Positions 17,397-26,533 of a stretch of DNA of 64,000 bases are shown one piece after another (position 1 is the stretch's first letter; every line of letters begins with the position of its first letter). The translations under genes and the position numbers were made by a program. The DNA is from Agromyces cavernae (GTDB taxonomy: Bacteria > Actinomycetota > Actinomycetes > Actinomycetales > Microbacteriaceae), in contig NZ_JAJNMP010000001.1 in the NCBI RefSeq assembly GCF_021044935.1, positions 248,001-312,000 on the forward strand. The letters run 5' to 3'. The notes under the pieces are model-generated. The model was not told the DNA's origin and did no database searches. It was given only the letters and a program-made list of their open reading frames with translations.

Positions 17397-17500
17397 ACGC
17401 GGCCGGCTTGCTCGAGACGCATTGCTCTCCGCACGGGAGGCCCGCGGGCGCGTACCTCACCGAGCAGTACCGCGCGTGGCGTGCAGCGGTGACGACGTGA
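17393..17500 (+). CDS. 35-residue coupled micro-ORF of unknown function
   Basis: A GTG at 17393 overlaps the beta-mannosidase stop (GTGA). The frame runs 35 codons (VNAAGLLETHCSPHGRPAG, then AYLTEQYRAWRAAVTT) and its stop overlaps the GTG start of the kinase (GTGA at 17497-17500). Both junctions are therefore 4-base stop/start overlaps, a pattern of translated genes in this genome. It is soluble, with a single Cys-Ser-Pro-His cluster. I recognise no family. It may be a real small protein or a translational relay. Confidence 0.55.
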   Translation: MNAAGLLETHCSPHGRPAGAYLTEQYRAWRAAVTT

Positions 17501-18486
17501 CCGACCCGAACGGCGCGCGGCTCGCGCTCGACGCCGGCCAGACCGGCATCAAGCTTCGCTTCGAGCGACCCGGCGTATCCCCCGTCGAGGAGGTGCTGCC
17601 GGGCGTGCGCACCCACGAACCGCTGTTGCCGCAGCTGGCGGCGGCGGTCCGGCACGTGCACGACGTCTCGGGAACCCCCGTCGCGACGGTCGCGAGCGGC
17701 GTGTCCGGACTCACCGAGGAGGGGGCGGATGCCTCGGCCCTGCTCTCGCTCGTCGGGTCGCTCGGTGCGCATCGAGTGCTGCTCGCGCACGACTCGATCA
17801 CCTCGTTCCTCGGCACCCTCGGCGACCGGCGCGGCGCGGTCGTCGCCTCGGGCACCGGCGTCGTCACCCTCGCGGTCGGCCGTGAACTGGTGGCGCGGGT
17901 CGACGGGTGGGGCAACATCATGGGCGACGCCGGGAGTGGCCACTGGATCGGGCGCGAGGCACTCGACGCCGCTATGCGCGCCTACGACGGGCGGGGGCCC
18001 GAGACCGGCCTGCTCGGGCTGCTCCGCGATCGATGGCCCAACGCCGAGGAGGCGTACATCCAGCTGCAGGGCGACCCGGACCGGGTGCGCACCGTCGCCT
18101 CGTTCGCCGGCCCGACTGCGTACCTCGCGGCCGAGGGCGACGCGGTCGCGCGCCGCATCTGCCTCAGCGCCGCCCGCGAGCTGGCGCACTCGGTCGACGC
18201 GGCCCTGCGCCGCGTTGCGGGACCCGGCCAGGGGCGGCCCGGTGACGGGGCTGCTGACGGGTCTGGCGAGCGGCCCGATGACGGGCCCGACGTCAGCGCG
18301 ATCGGCGGTGTCTTCGGTTCGGCGCTGATCCGCGACCGCTTCGACGCGCTGCTGCGCGAGCGGTACCCGGCGATGCGACCGCACGCCCCCCACGGCACCG
18401 GCCTCGATGGGGCGGCGACCCTCGCGACCCTCCCTGAAGGGCATCCATTGCGTGCACACGTCGCCGTGGCGTCATCCGACGGGTGA
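17497..18486 (+). CDS. BadF/BadG-type sugar kinase (GlcNAc kinase-like)
   Basis: This 329-residue protein of the ASKHA fold probably phosphorylates the sugar released in this locus. The phosphate-1 motif is ALDAGQTGIKLRF near the N-terminus. The phosphate-2 region is VVASGTGVVTLAV, and the downstream Gly-rich NIMGDAGSGHWIGREAL is typical of the BadF/N-acetylglucosamine-kinase family. The C-terminus has an adenosine-type motif SAIGGVFGSALI. The insert around residues 245-268 is Gly/Asp-rich and unusual. Mannose as substrate is inferred from the neighbouring mannosidase and isomerase. Confidence 0.85.
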   Translation: MTDPNGARLALDAGQTGIKLRFERPGVSPVEEVLPGVRTHEPLLPQLAAAVRHVHDVSGTPVATVASGVSGLTEEGADASALLSLVGSLGAHRVLLAHDSITSFLGTLGDRRGAVVASGTGVVTLAVGRELVARVDGWGNIMGDAGSGHWIGREALDAAMRAYDGRGPETGLLGLLRDRWPNAEEAYIQLQGDPDRVRTVASFAGPTAYLAAEGDAVARRICLSAARELAHSVDAALRRVAGPGQGRPGDGAADGSGERPDDGPDVSAIGGVFGSALIRDRFDALLRERYPAMRPHAPHGTGLDGAATLATLPEGHPLRAHVAVASSDG

Positions 18487-18638
18487 CACGCGGTCGTGAG
18501 GTCGAACTCGAGCGACGAGCGGGTCGACAGATCGAGCGTGGGCGAGTCGGCCGGCGTTCGCCCGAACCGGCGCCCGCCCACCTTCCTGCCCCTTCCGACC
18601 TCTCCATCTCTCCCGCCGCCCTGTCCAGAGGAGCACCG

Positions 18639-19817
18639 ATGACCGAACACCCCGCCCTCTTCACCGCGATCACGAACGAGCCGAAGGATTACGCCTGGGG
18701 GGCGATCGACGGGATCGCGACCGTGCTGGGCCGCCCCGGCAGCGGCAGGCGCGAGGCCGAGCTCTGGTTCGGTGCACACGCCTCGGGGGCGAGCCGCGCT
18801 GCGGTGTCCGGGCAGGGGTCCTGGGCAGACCTCGCCGAGTGGGAGGCGGCCTCGGGCGAACGGCTGCCCTACCTCCTGAAGATCCTCTGCGCGGCGGCCC
18901 CGTTGTCGATCCAGGCGCACCCGACGCTCGAGCAGGCGCGAGCCGGATTCGACCGCGAGGAGGCGTTCGGGATTCCCCTCGACGCCCGCCACCGCAACTA
19001 CAAGGACCCGTACGCGAAGCCCGAGCTGATCGTCGCGCTCCGCGACGGCTTCGAGGCACTCTGCGGGTTCCGACCGGTCGTCGAGACGATCGACGCGATC
19101 GACGAGCTCGCCGCGTCAGGGGTCGCAGAGACCCTGCTCGCCCCGTGGCGCGAACGCCTGAGCGGCGAGCCCGACCCGAGCCGGGCCTTCGACTGGCTCC
19201 TGTCGGGCCTTCCCGTCGTCGCGGAACTCGTCGCGGCCGTCGGGGTCGTCGCCGCGCGCGGGCCACGAGGCGGACTCGTCGCCCGGCTCGCGGCTGCCTG
19301 CCCCGGCGACGCCGGCATCCTCGTCGCGCTCATGATGAATCACGTCGTCCTCGCGGCCGGCGAGGCGATCTGGCTGCCGGCGGGCAACGTGCACGCCTAC
19401 CTTCGCGGCGATGGCGTCGAGCTGATGGGCCCGAGCGACAACGTGCTGCGCGGCGGCCTGACTCCGAAGCACATCGACACGGCCGAGCTCGCACGAGTCC
19501 TCGACTTCTCGACCGGAGCCGCCTCGTTGCTCGCCTCGGCGCGGCTCGACGACGGGGTGCTGGCCTACCGGCCGCGCGCGGTCGAGTCGGGCAGCGACGT
19601 GCCGTTCGAACTGCTCGCGGTCGACTCCGACGCCGAACTCGCGCTGCAGGGCGCATCGATCGCCGTCGTCACCGACGGCTCGTTCGCGTTCGCGGGCGAC
19701 GGTGAGGTGATCGCGGCGCCGCGCGGCACCGCGGTGTTCGTCGCCCGCGCATCGACGGTGACGGTCACCGGCCGAGGCCGGCTGTTCGTCGCGACGGCGC
19801 CGACCACGCGGGGGTGA
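18639..19817 (+). CDS. manA: Mannose-6-phosphate isomerase, class I
   Basis: This 392-residue zinc enzyme interconverts mannose 6-phosphate and fructose 6-phosphate, passing the product into glycolysis. The metal-site motif SIQAHPTLEQA (Gln about 92, His about 94) and the segment YKDPYAKPELIVAL are conserved. A C-terminal cupin part follows VWLPAGNVHAYL-like sequence (here AIWLPAGNVHAYL). ATG 18639 follows AGAGGAG. A gap of 152 bases separates it from the kinase gene. Confidence 0.95.
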   Translation: MTEHPALFTAITNEPKDYAWGAIDGIATVLGRPGSGRREAELWFGAHASGASRAAVSGQGSWADLAEWEAASGERLPYLLKILCAAAPLSIQAHPTLEQARAGFDREEAFGIPLDARHRNYKDPYAKPELIVALRDGFEALCGFRPVVETIDAIDELAASGVAETLLAPWRERLSGEPDPSRAFDWLLSGLPVVAELVAAVGVVAARGPRGGLVARLAAACPGDAGILVALMMNHVVLAAGEAIWLPAGNVHAYLRGDGVELMGPSDNVLRGGLTPKHIDTAELARVLDFSTGAASLLASARLDDGVLAYRPRAVESGSDVPFELLAVDSDAELALQGASIAVVTDGSFAFAGDGEVIAAPRGTAVFVARASTVTVTGRGRLFVATAPTTRG

Positions 19818-19889
19818 ACCGGCGCTGAGGGTTGCGCCGGCCGGAACGGGGCGGGAGCTGCCGGGACGCTGGCATCCTCGGTATCGACC

Positions 19890-19935
19890 TGCAAAGATTC
19901 TCTTGCAAAGATTTCTTTGCAGCAGTATCTTTGCA
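19890..19935. promoter_or_regulatory. Nested operator over a leaderless promoter of the ArsR-type gene
   Basis: Four copies of one octamer lie in 46 bases: TGCAAAGA at 19890 and 19904, and TCTTTGCA ending at 19921 and 19935. The inner pair makes TGCAAAGA-TT-TCTTTGCA. The array overlaps a promoter-like pair TTGCAA (19903-19908) and TATCTT (19926-19931) with a 17-base spacer. The predicted transcript start falls on or next to the ATG at 19938. Confidence 0.72.
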
Positions 19936-19937
19936 AC

Positions 19938-20600
19938 ATGGCAACGATGAACCCAGACGACCTCGAGGCCCAGCCGAGCAGCTTGCGCCACCCCGGCGTC
20001 GACCATGTGCTGCCGAGCGCGAGCCTGAAGTCCCTCGCCCATCCGCTGCGCGTGCGCATCTACGACGAGCTCTCGGCCTACGGTCCGCTCACCGCGAGCG
20101 GCCTCGCAGAGCGGCTCGGCGAGTCGAGCGGGGCGACGAGCTACCACCTGCGCCAGCTCGAGCGCGCGGGGCTCATTCGCGAGGACACGGCGCGCGGCAA
20201 GGGCCGTGAACGCTGGTGGGAGCGAGTACCGGGCTCGATCGCGATCCCCGATGCGCGCTCGCTGCCGGCGGGCAGCGCCGAGCGCCTCGCGGTCAAACTC
20301 GTCGAAGACGAGTGGTTCCGCTCGCGCGAGCAGAACTTCCGCGAGTTCGTGGCCGAGGGTGAGGCGGTGTTCGGCCCAGAGTGGCTCGACATCGCCACGA
20401 GCGACACGATCAACCTGCGCCTCACGCCCGAGCAGCTGAGCGCTCTGGTCGCCGACCTCGACGTCGTCTTCATGAAGTTCATCGACGCGTACAAGCGCAC
20501 CCCGTCACCGGGCTCGCGTCCGGTGCAGATCCACCTCAACGCGTTCCCCCTCGTACGCGGGGAACCCACAGACGAATCCATCCCGAAGGAGCACCGATGA
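19938..20600 (+). CDS. ArsR-type winged-helix transcriptional regulator
   Basis: This 220-residue regulator has an N-terminal winged helix (LKSLAHPLRVRIYDELSAYG, recognition part SGATSYHLRQLERAGLI, about residues 30-85) and a helical C-terminal domain of unknown role, about 130 residues long. I chose ATG 19938. It has no ribosome-binding site and probably starts a leaderless mRNA. ATG 19947 is an alternative. The nested operator upstream implies autoregulation. It overlaps the next small gene by four bases. Confidence 0.88.
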   Translation: MATMNPDDLEAQPSSLRHPGVDHVLPSASLKSLAHPLRVRIYDELSAYGPLTASGLAERLGESSGATSYHLRQLERAGLIREDTARGKGRERWWERVPGSIAIPDARSLPAGSAERLAVKLVEDEWFRSREQNFREFVAEGEAVFGPEWLDIATSDTINLRLTPEQLSALVADLDVVFMKFIDAYKRTPSPGSRPVQIHLNAFPLVRGEPTDESIPKEHR

Positions 20601-20809
20601 ACACCGCAACCCTCTCCCCCGGATCCGGCGTACTCGCAAGCTGGGCCGTGCGCGGTGGCCTCTCCGTCGCGAGCTGGGGTCTCCAGCGCGCGACGCGCCG
20701 CACCGACCGCGACCGTCAGCTGAGTCGCCTCGAGGCACGCGCCGCGGCCGAAGCAGCGCTCGCAGAACGAGACGCGCTGTACCGCAGCGCCGGTTATCGC
20801 GCGCTCTGA
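20597..20809 (+). CDS. Small protein coupled to the ArsR-type regulator
   Basis: This 70-residue protein starts at an ATGA overlap with the regulator stop. It has an Ala/Ser/Gly-rich first half that could form an amphipathic or weak membrane segment (VLASWAVRGGLSVASWGLQ). A charged helical tail follows, with RTDRDRQLSRLEARAAAEAA. I do not recognise a family with confidence. The coupling suggests it works with, or under control of, the regulator. Confidence 0.7.
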   Translation: MNTATLSPGSGVLASWAVRGGLSVASWGLQRATRRTDRDRQLSRLEARAAAEAALAERDALYRSAGYRAL

Positions 20810-20837
20810 CGGCGGGAGCCCATGGTGGAATAACCGC

Positions 20838-21131
20838 ATGCTCGTCCATCCGCCGAAGGCCCGCCCCGGCGACCGGGTCGCCGTCGTCCCCGCCTCATTC
20901 GCCGCTCCCGCCGCCGGCCCGGCCGTCCACGAGCAGGCGATGCGGCGGCTCGCCGAGCTCACCGAGCACAGCCGCGACGCCGCCATCGAAGCGATCGGGC
21001 GGTACAACCCCGGGGCGGTCGTCTGCGTGGGGGTGCCGTTCGGCCACACGCGTCCGCAGTGGATCGTGCCGCACGGCGGCGAGATCACGCTCGACGGTGC
21101 AGCGCAGCGGGTCTGGGCCGACTACCGCTGA
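20838..21131 (+). pseudogene. Internally deleted S66 LD-carboxypeptidase remnant
   Basis: The 97-residue frame joins an S66 N-terminus (PPKARPGDRVAVVPASFAAP) to an S66-type C-terminus (YNPGAVVCVGVPFGHTRPQ, then WIVPHGGEITLDG). Family members have about 300-350 residues and hydrolyse murein tetrapeptides or related cytoplasmic substrates. The middle, including the nucleophile Ser and the Glu/His pair, is absent. The remaining frame is intact, so a short product could still be made, but catalysis is not possible. Confidence 0.72.
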
Positions 21132-21369
21132 GAATGAGCGGCGGGCATCGAGCGGATGTCCCGGCCTCGGCCGGACGCGAAGGCGCGGGGTCTTCGAAGT
21201 CGGACGCGTGGCGGAACTCCGGGATGATGTCCCCGGAACGAAAGATTCCCGATTCTTAAGTATCGAATTGGGGTCATTCGGCGCGACTCCGGCATTGCGC
21301 CGCTTACGCTGATCGACATGCTGCAGTGACGCCGTCGGCGGCGTCCGCTCATCGAGGAGGAGAAGCTGC

Positions 21370-23013
21370 ATGTCTCGTATCGGCATCGTGACCGAGCAGA
21401 GTCCGGAGGCCCGCGTCGCGGCCACACCGGCGACGGTGAAGCAGTTGACGGCGCTCGGCCACGAGGTCGTCGTCGAAGCCGGCGCCGGCTCCGCCTCGGC
21501 ATTCCTCGATGCGTCGTACCTCGAGGCGGGCGCGCGCATCACGACGGCGGCCGAGGCGCTCGCGAGCGATATCGTGCTCAAGGTCAACGCCCCCACCGAG
21601 GCTGAGATCGCACAGGTCACTCCCGGTGCGATGCTCATCGGCCTGCTGGCGCCCGCCTTCAAGCCCGAGTTGCTCGAGGCGCTCGCCGCGCGGGGTGTTA
21701 CCGCGCTCGCGATGGACGCAGTACCGCGCATCTCACGCGCGCAGTCGATGGACGTGCTCAGCTCGATGGCGAACATCTCGGGCTATCGCGCGGTCGTCGA
21801 GGCCGCCCACGAGTTCGGTCGCTTCTTCACCGGTCAGGTCACGGCGGCCGGCAAGGTGCCGCCGGCGAAGGTGCTCGTCGCCGGTGCCGGCGTCGCCGGA
21901 CTCGCCGCGATCGGCGCGGCGTCGAGCCTCGGCGCGATCGTGCGGGCGACCGACCCGCGGCCCGAGGTCGCCGACCAGGTCAAGTCGATCGGCGGCGAGT
22001 ACCTGAAGGTCGAGGTCGAGGTCGAGCAGTCGACCGACGGCTACGCCAAGGCGACGAGCGAAGCCTACGACCGACGTGCCGCCGAGATCTACGCCGAGCA
22101 GGCGCGCGACGTCGACATCATCATCACGACCGCGCTCATCCCCGGACGGCCCGCGCCCAAGCTCATCACGGCGGCGGATGTCGCGAGCATGAAGTCGGGC
22201 AGCGTGATCGTCGACATGGCTGCAGGGCAGGGCGGAAACGTCGCGGGCTCGGTCGCGGGCGAGCGCATCGTGACGCCGAACGGCGTGATCATCCTCGGCT
22301 ACACCGATCTCGCGTCGCGCCTCCCGACCCAGGCCTCGCAGCTGTACGGCACGAACGTCGTGAACCTCGTGAAGCTGCTGACGCCCGCCAAGGACGGGGT
22401 TCTCGTGCTCGACTTCGACGACGTCGTGCAGCGTTCGGTCACGGTCGCGCGCGACGGCCAGGTGACCTGGCCGCCGCCACCCGTGCAGGTCTCCGCCGCA
22501 CCTGCGGCAGCGGCATCCGCCCCATCGACAGCCGGCGCGGCCGCCGCGCCCACGCAGAAGAAGCCGATGTCGCCCGTGAAGAAGGTGGCGCTCATCGCGG
22601 TCGGCGTCGCGGCGCTGTTCGCCGTGAACGCGATCGCTCCCCCGCCGCTGCCGCAGCACTTCACCGTGCTCGTGCTCGCGATCGTCGTCGGGTTCTACGT
22701 GATCGGCAAGGTCGCGCACGCCCTGCACACGCCGCTCATGAGCGTGACGAACGCGATCTCGGGCATCATCGTGGTCGGCGCGATGGTGCAGATCACGAGC
22801 GAGGTGCCCGTGGTCCAGGTGCTCGCGGCCGTGGCCGTGCTGCTGGCCAGCATCAACATCTTCGGCGGATTCGCCGTCACCCGACGCATGCTCGCGATGT
22901 TCGCGAAGGGTGCAGCGCCTGCGGCTGCTGCATCCACGAGCGCGCCGTCGACGTCGGCATCCGCGAAGGGCACCCCTGCTGTGAACGTCAAGACTGGAGC
23001 CGAGCGTGCCTGA
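21370..23013 (+). CDS. pntA: NAD(P) transhydrogenase subunit alpha
   Basis: This 547-residue membrane protein forms, with PntB, the proton-pumping transhydrogenase that moves hydride between NADH and NADP+. The NAD-binding domain I covers about residues 1-370 (start [20 protein letters not shown], Rossmann [18 protein letters not shown]). An Ala/Pro-rich linker leads to four hydrophobic helices (about 400-520) ending in an Ala/Ser-rich tail. It carries the alpha-1 and alpha-2 parts fused, as in E. coli. It overlaps pntB by eight bases. A GAGGAGGAG site precedes the ATG. Confidence 0.95.
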   Translation: MSRIGIVTEQSPEARVAATPATVKQLTALGHEVVVEAGAGSASAFLDASYLEAGARITTAAEALASDIVLKVNAPTEAEIAQVTPGAMLIGLLAPAFKPELLEALAARGVTALAMDAVPRISRAQSMDVLSSMANISGYRAVVEAAHEFGRFFTGQVTAAGKVPPAKVLVAGAGVAGLAAIGAASSLGAIVRATDPRPEVADQVKSIGGEYLKVEVEVEQSTDGYAKATSEAYDRRAAEIYAEQARDVDIIITTALIPGRPAPKLITAADVASMKSGSVIVDMAAGQGGNVAGSVAGERIVTPNGVIILGYTDLASRLPTQASQLYGTNVVNLVKLLTPAKDGVLVLDFDDVVQRSVTVARDGQVTWPPPPVQVSAAPAAAASAPSTAGAAAAPTQKKPMSPVKKVALIAVGVAALFAVNAIAPPPLPQHFTVLVLAIVVGFYVIGKVAHALHTPLMSVTNAISGIIVVGAMVQITSEVPVVQVLAAVAVLLASINIFGGFAVTRRMLAMFAKGAAPAAAASTSAPSTSASAKGTPAVNVKTGAERA

Positions 23014-24427
23014 GACCGCAGCCCTGCTGACCCCGGCGTCGATCGCCGGAGCCGCGTACATCGTCGCGGCGCTGTTGTTCATCATGAGCCTCGCCGGGCT
23101 CAGCCGCCATGAAACCGCCAAGGCCGGTGTCAACTACGGCATCGCCGGCATGGCCATCGCGCTCGTCGCCACCGTGTGGCTGACGTTCGCGGGCGCCTGG
23201 GGCTCGCCGCAGGCGACGACCGGACTGATCCTCCTCGTGGTGGCCGTCGTCGTCGGCGCGGCGATCGGCCTCTGGCGGGCACGTCTCGTCCCCATGACCG
23301 GCATGCCCGAGCTCATCGCCCTGCTGCACAGCTTCGTGGGACTCGCCGCCGTGCTCGTGGGCTGGAACGGCGCGCTCGAGGAAACCGGCATGACCGGTGC
23401 GCTGCTCGACATCCACCACGCAGAGGTCTTCATCGGCGTCTTCATCGGCGCCGTCACCTTCACCGGGTCGATCGTGGCGTTCCTCAAGCTCTCAGCGCGC
23501 ATGTCGTCGGCACCGCTCATGCTCCCCGGCAAGAACGCGCTCAATCTCGGCGCGCTCGTCGCGTTCGTGGTGCTCACCGTCTGGTACGTGATCACCCCCG
23601 AGCTCTGGCTGCTCGTCGTGGTCACGGCACTCGCCCTCGCCCTCGGCTGGCACCTCGTGGCGTCGATCGGCGGTGGTGACATGCCGGTCGTCATCTCGAT
23701 GCTGAACAGCTACTCGGGCTGGGCGGCGGCAGCGGCGGGCTTCCTGCTGAACAACGACCTGCTGATCGTCACGGGTGCGCTCGTCGGCTCTTCGGGTGCG
23801 TACCTGTCGTACATCATGTGCAAGGCGATGAACCGCTCGTTCATCTCGGTGATCGCGGGCGGCTTCGGCATCGCGGCGCCCTCGAAAGGCGACGCGGAGG
23901 TGGGCGAGCACCGCGAGATCGAGGTCGAGGATGCCGCGGAGATGCTGAAGAACGCCTCGAGCGTGGTCATCACGCCCGGGTACGGCATGGCGGTGGCGCA
24001 GGCGCAGTACCCCGTCGCCGAACTCACGCAGAAGCTGCGCGAGCGGGGCATCGAGGTGCGCTTCGGCATCCACCCCGTCGCCGGTCGCCTGCCGGGACAC
24101 ATGAACGTGCTGCTCGCCGAGGCGAAGGTGCCGTACGACATCGTGGAGGAGATGGACGAGATCAACGACGACCTCGCCGACACCTCCGTCGTGCTCGTGA
24201 TCGGAGCGAACGACACGGTGAATCCGGCTGCGGCCGAAGACCCGGGCAGTCCGATCGCCGGCATGCCCGTGCTGCGCGTGTGGGAGGCCGACAACGTGAT
24301 CGTGTTCAAGCGGTCCATGGCGTCGGGGTATGCCGGTGTTCCGAACCCGCTGTTCTACCGCGACAACGCGCAGATGCTGTTCGGCGACGCCAAGCAGCGC
24401 GTCGAGGACATCCTGCGCGCGATCTGA
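23006..24427 (+). CDS. pntB: NAD(P) transhydrogenase subunit beta
   Basis: This 473-residue partner of PntA has about nine transmembrane helices (residues 10-290) followed by the NADP-binding domain III. Domain III shows [41 protein letters not shown] and [14 protein letters not shown], all diagnostic. The start is GTG at 23006 inside the pntA end. Together they supply NADPH at the expense of the proton gradient. Confidence 0.96.
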   Translation: MPETAALLTPASIAGAAYIVAALLFIMSLAGLSRHETAKAGVNYGIAGMAIALVATVWLTFAGAWGSPQATTGLILLVVAVVVGAAIGLWRARLVPMTGMPELIALLHSFVGLAAVLVGWNGALEETGMTGALLDIHHAEVFIGVFIGAVTFTGSIVAFLKLSARMSSAPLMLPGKNALNLGALVAFVVLTVWYVITPELWLLVVVTALALALGWHLVASIGGGDMPVVISMLNSYSGWAAAAAGFLLNNDLLIVTGALVGSSGAYLSYIMCKAMNRSFISVIAGGFGIAAPSKGDAEVGEHREIEVEDAAEMLKNASSVVITPGYGMAVAQAQYPVAELTQKLRERGIEVRFGIHPVAGRLPGHMNVLLAEAKVPYDIVEEMDEINDDLADTSVVLVIGANDTVNPAAAEDPGSPIAGMPVLRVWEADNVIVFKRSMASGYAGVPNPLFYRDNAQMLFGDAKQRVEDILRAI

Positions 24428-24475
24428 GGCCTGCGCCGGTCGATCGCGGCTGTTCCTCGGTCGCTCGCCGCGAGC

Positions 24476-24533
24476 GTTTCCGTTCGCGCGCCCTGTTTCC
24501 GTTGCGACGGCCACATTCGGCGCGAACGGAAAC
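24476..24533. repeat. Long inverted repeat after pntB
   Basis: GTTTCCGTTCGCGC (24476-24489) is exactly complementary to GCGCGAACGGAAAC (24520-24533), with a third partial copy TGTTTCCGTTGCG in the 30-base loop. Lack of a T-tract and the internal third copy suggest a repeat element that may also end transcription. Confidence 0.65.
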
Positions 24534-24630
24534 ATTCGGCGACCGGGCCCCGTCAGGAGGCGCCGGCGAAGGAGGCGCTCCGAGACGGCACGTAGGATGG
24601 ATCGGTAACCCCGATGTGAAAGAGGTCGCC

Positions 24631-25224
24631 GTGGCCACCGCCCGCGATACTGCTCCGGAGCGCGCCCAGTACTGGGTCGTCCCGGTCGTCCGCGGCCTCT
24701 TCGCCGCGGTGGCCGCCGTCGTCATCACGTTCTCGCAGGACCACTCGCCCGAGTTCGGCTCGCTCGTCTTCGGCGTGTGGGCCGTCGTCTCGGGCCTCGT
24801 CGTCGGGGCCCTGTCGTTGCGACTCGTCACGGCACGGGGCATCCGATCGCTCTTCGCCATCACGGCCGTCGTCACCGTCGTCGCCGGCCTGCTCGCGTTG
24901 ACGGTGCCCGGCGGCGGCCTGCCGTTCCTGCTCTACCTCGTCAGTGTCTGGGCAGCCGTCACGGGCTTCGTCGAGCTCTTCGCGGGTCTGCGCGCCCGTG
25001 GCCGCGAGGCCGCCGCACGCGACTGGATCGCCGTCGGCGCGCTCACCGCGATCCTCGCGATCGTCTTCCTGCTGCTTCCCCCCGACGCCGTCACCGCGGT
25101 CGGCCTGCTCGGTGGATACCTCGTGATCGTCGGTGTGTACCTCATCATCGGCGGTCTCTCGTTGAAGTGGGCCGCCGCCCCGGCCGAACCGGGCCCGGCG
25201 GCTGGAACGGAGCAGCAGTCGTGA
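24631..25224 (+). CDS. DUF308/HdeD-like integral membrane protein
   Basis: This 197-residue protein has six closely spaced hydrophobic helices with short loops and a repeated hairpin pattern (FGVWAVVSGLVVGALSL, then LLYLVSVWAAVTGFVELFAG, then LLGGYLVIVGVYLIIGGLSL). This matches DUF308/HdeD-type proteins. E. coli HdeD is linked to acid resistance; function here is unknown. I chose GTG 24631 because AGAGG precedes it at 24621-24625. It overlaps the next gene by four bases. Confidence 0.72.
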   Translation: MATARDTAPERAQYWVVPVVRGLFAAVAAVVITFSQDHSPEFGSLVFGVWAVVSGLVVGALSLRLVTARGIRSLFAITAVVTVVAGLLALTVPGGGLPFLLYLVSVWAAVTGFVELFAGLRARGREAAARDWIAVGALTAILAIVFLLLPPDAVTAVGLLGGYLVIVGVYLIIGGLSLKWAAAPAEPGPAAGTEQQS

Positions 25225-25520
25225 GCCAGTCCCCCGGTGAGTTCAAGCCGAGCCGGCGCGACGTGCTGCGCCCCGTCGAGTATGTCGGCGGTGCGGCGAT
25301 CGCTGCGGTCTTCACGGGTGTGGTCGTGCTCTTCACCACTCGCGACCTCACGCTGACGCTCATCATCGCCGGCATCGCGTTCATCGCCGTGCTCGTCGTG
25401 CTCGCCCTGCTCGCGATGGCCATGAAACCCAACGCCGACGAGACGGCTGAGATCGACGGCACGGATGACCCGGGCGACGCCGATCCCGGAGACCGGGGCG
25501 GTCCCGGCTCGGCGCACTGA
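25221..25520 (+). CDS. Small two-helix membrane protein
   Basis: This 99-residue protein begins with a GTG overlapping the stop of the DUF308-like gene. It has two hydrophobic helices (about residues 21-42 and 46-69) and a long acidic C-terminal tail rich in Asp, Gly and Pro. I do not recognise it. Tight coupling suggests it works with the preceding membrane protein. Confidence 0.72.
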   Translation: MSQSPGEFKPSRRDVLRPVEYVGGAAIAAVFTGVVVLFTTRDLTLTLIIAGIAFIAVLVVLALLAMAMKPNADETAEIDGTDDPGDADPGDRGGPGSAH

Positions 25521-25639
25521 GTCGAAGGAACATCTGCCCGACACGCCGGCTCGGTGCGGAGTGCCGCCCGAGCCGCCCTGCGACTCGGCGCCCCAGTCGT
25601 TCTTCGGCAGCGGCGCATTCAACGCACCTGCGCCATGCC

Positions 25640-26524
25640 TCAGTCGGCCCGCTGTAGACGACCGAGCTCGGATCCGGTGACATCGAGCAGCACGAGCTCA
25701 TCACCGTCGAAGCCCGCGAGGTGGGCGGACCCGATCCAGCCGGGAACTTGGATGTTGTCGCATCCGATCAACGTCGAAGGCCCGGATGTCGCAAGGAGGT
25801 CGCCCTCGTCCGCGATCGTCCATCGACCGCCGCTGCCATTGCAGCCGTCGGACCCGGCCCAGACTCCGGACCGTTGGAACTCCACATGGGCATCGTTCGC
25901 ACCCGGGGCGTCGACTGGAGTCCAGCGACCATGCAGCTCGGTGGCGGTCGCCGGTTCGAGCGTCTCCGGCAGCGGGGCGGCATCGCGGAATGCCGCTCGA
26001 ACGCCCTCGTCGATCACTGGGGGCTCGGTGTAGAACTCGGCCGCGGTCGGGATCGGCTCGGGCGCGCCGTCGATCGCGAGCGACGCCATCACCGCGCCCG
26101 TGTCGTCGACGAGCCGCCACCCGGTCTCGGCGGGCTCGTACGACGTCACCGAATCGAGCCATGGGATCTCGGGCAGCGAGCCATCGATGCATTCCCCCGA
26201 TCCTCCATGGACGCTCGCGACGAAGGCCCGTTCTCCGGCGCGCCACGCGCCGTCGAGCATGCCGCACTCGCGCCACAACTGGAATTGCCCTGCCTCGAGC
26301 CGAAGCCAGGTCTGGTCGCTTTCACCGGCTGCGCCCGACACGCGCCAGAGGCCGATCAACTCGATCGGCTCCGAGCCGCCCGGGGTGACCGCCCCAGTGG
26401 CGCTCGGAGCGGCACTGGGTTGAGCGACGGAAGGTTGCGACTCGCCTACGGGGTCGGATGCGCATCCCGCGCCGAGCGCGACCAACAGCAGTGCGACTGC
26501 AAGTGCGAACGGTCGTCGGCGCAT
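25640..26524 (-). CDS. Secreted lipoprotein, META-like domains (paralogue 1)
   Basis: This 294-residue protein has a signal peptide ending in the lipobox LGAGC (Cys about residue 21), then a Pro/Ser/Ala-rich spacer and two beta-rich repeats. The phrases LIGLWRVSGAAGESDQTWLR and GSDGCNGSGGRWTIADEGDL resemble the heat-shock HslJ/META fold. Function unknown; surface anchored. It lies nine bases downstream of its paralogue, so both are likely one operon. Confidence 0.75.
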   Translation of the reverse strand: MRRRPFALAVALLLVALGAGCASDPVGESQPSVAQPSAAPSATGAVTPGGSEPIELIGLWRVSGAAGESDQTWLRLEAGQFQLWRECGMLDGAWRAGERAFVASVHGGSGECIDGSLPEIPWLDSVTSYEPAETGWRLVDDTGAVMASLAIDGAPEPIPTAAEFYTEPPVIDEGVRAAFRDAAPLPETLEPATATELHGRWTPVDAPGANDAHVEFQRSGVWAGSDGCNGSGGRWTIADEGDLLATSGPSTLIGCDNIQVPGWIGSAHLAGFDGDELVLLDVTGSELGRLQRAD

Positions 26525-26533
26525 GACCCCAGC

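Noticed and set aside
20838-21131. Functional short LD-carboxypeptidase
   Set aside because: Catalytic Ser, Glu and His regions are missing; length is under a third of the family norm.
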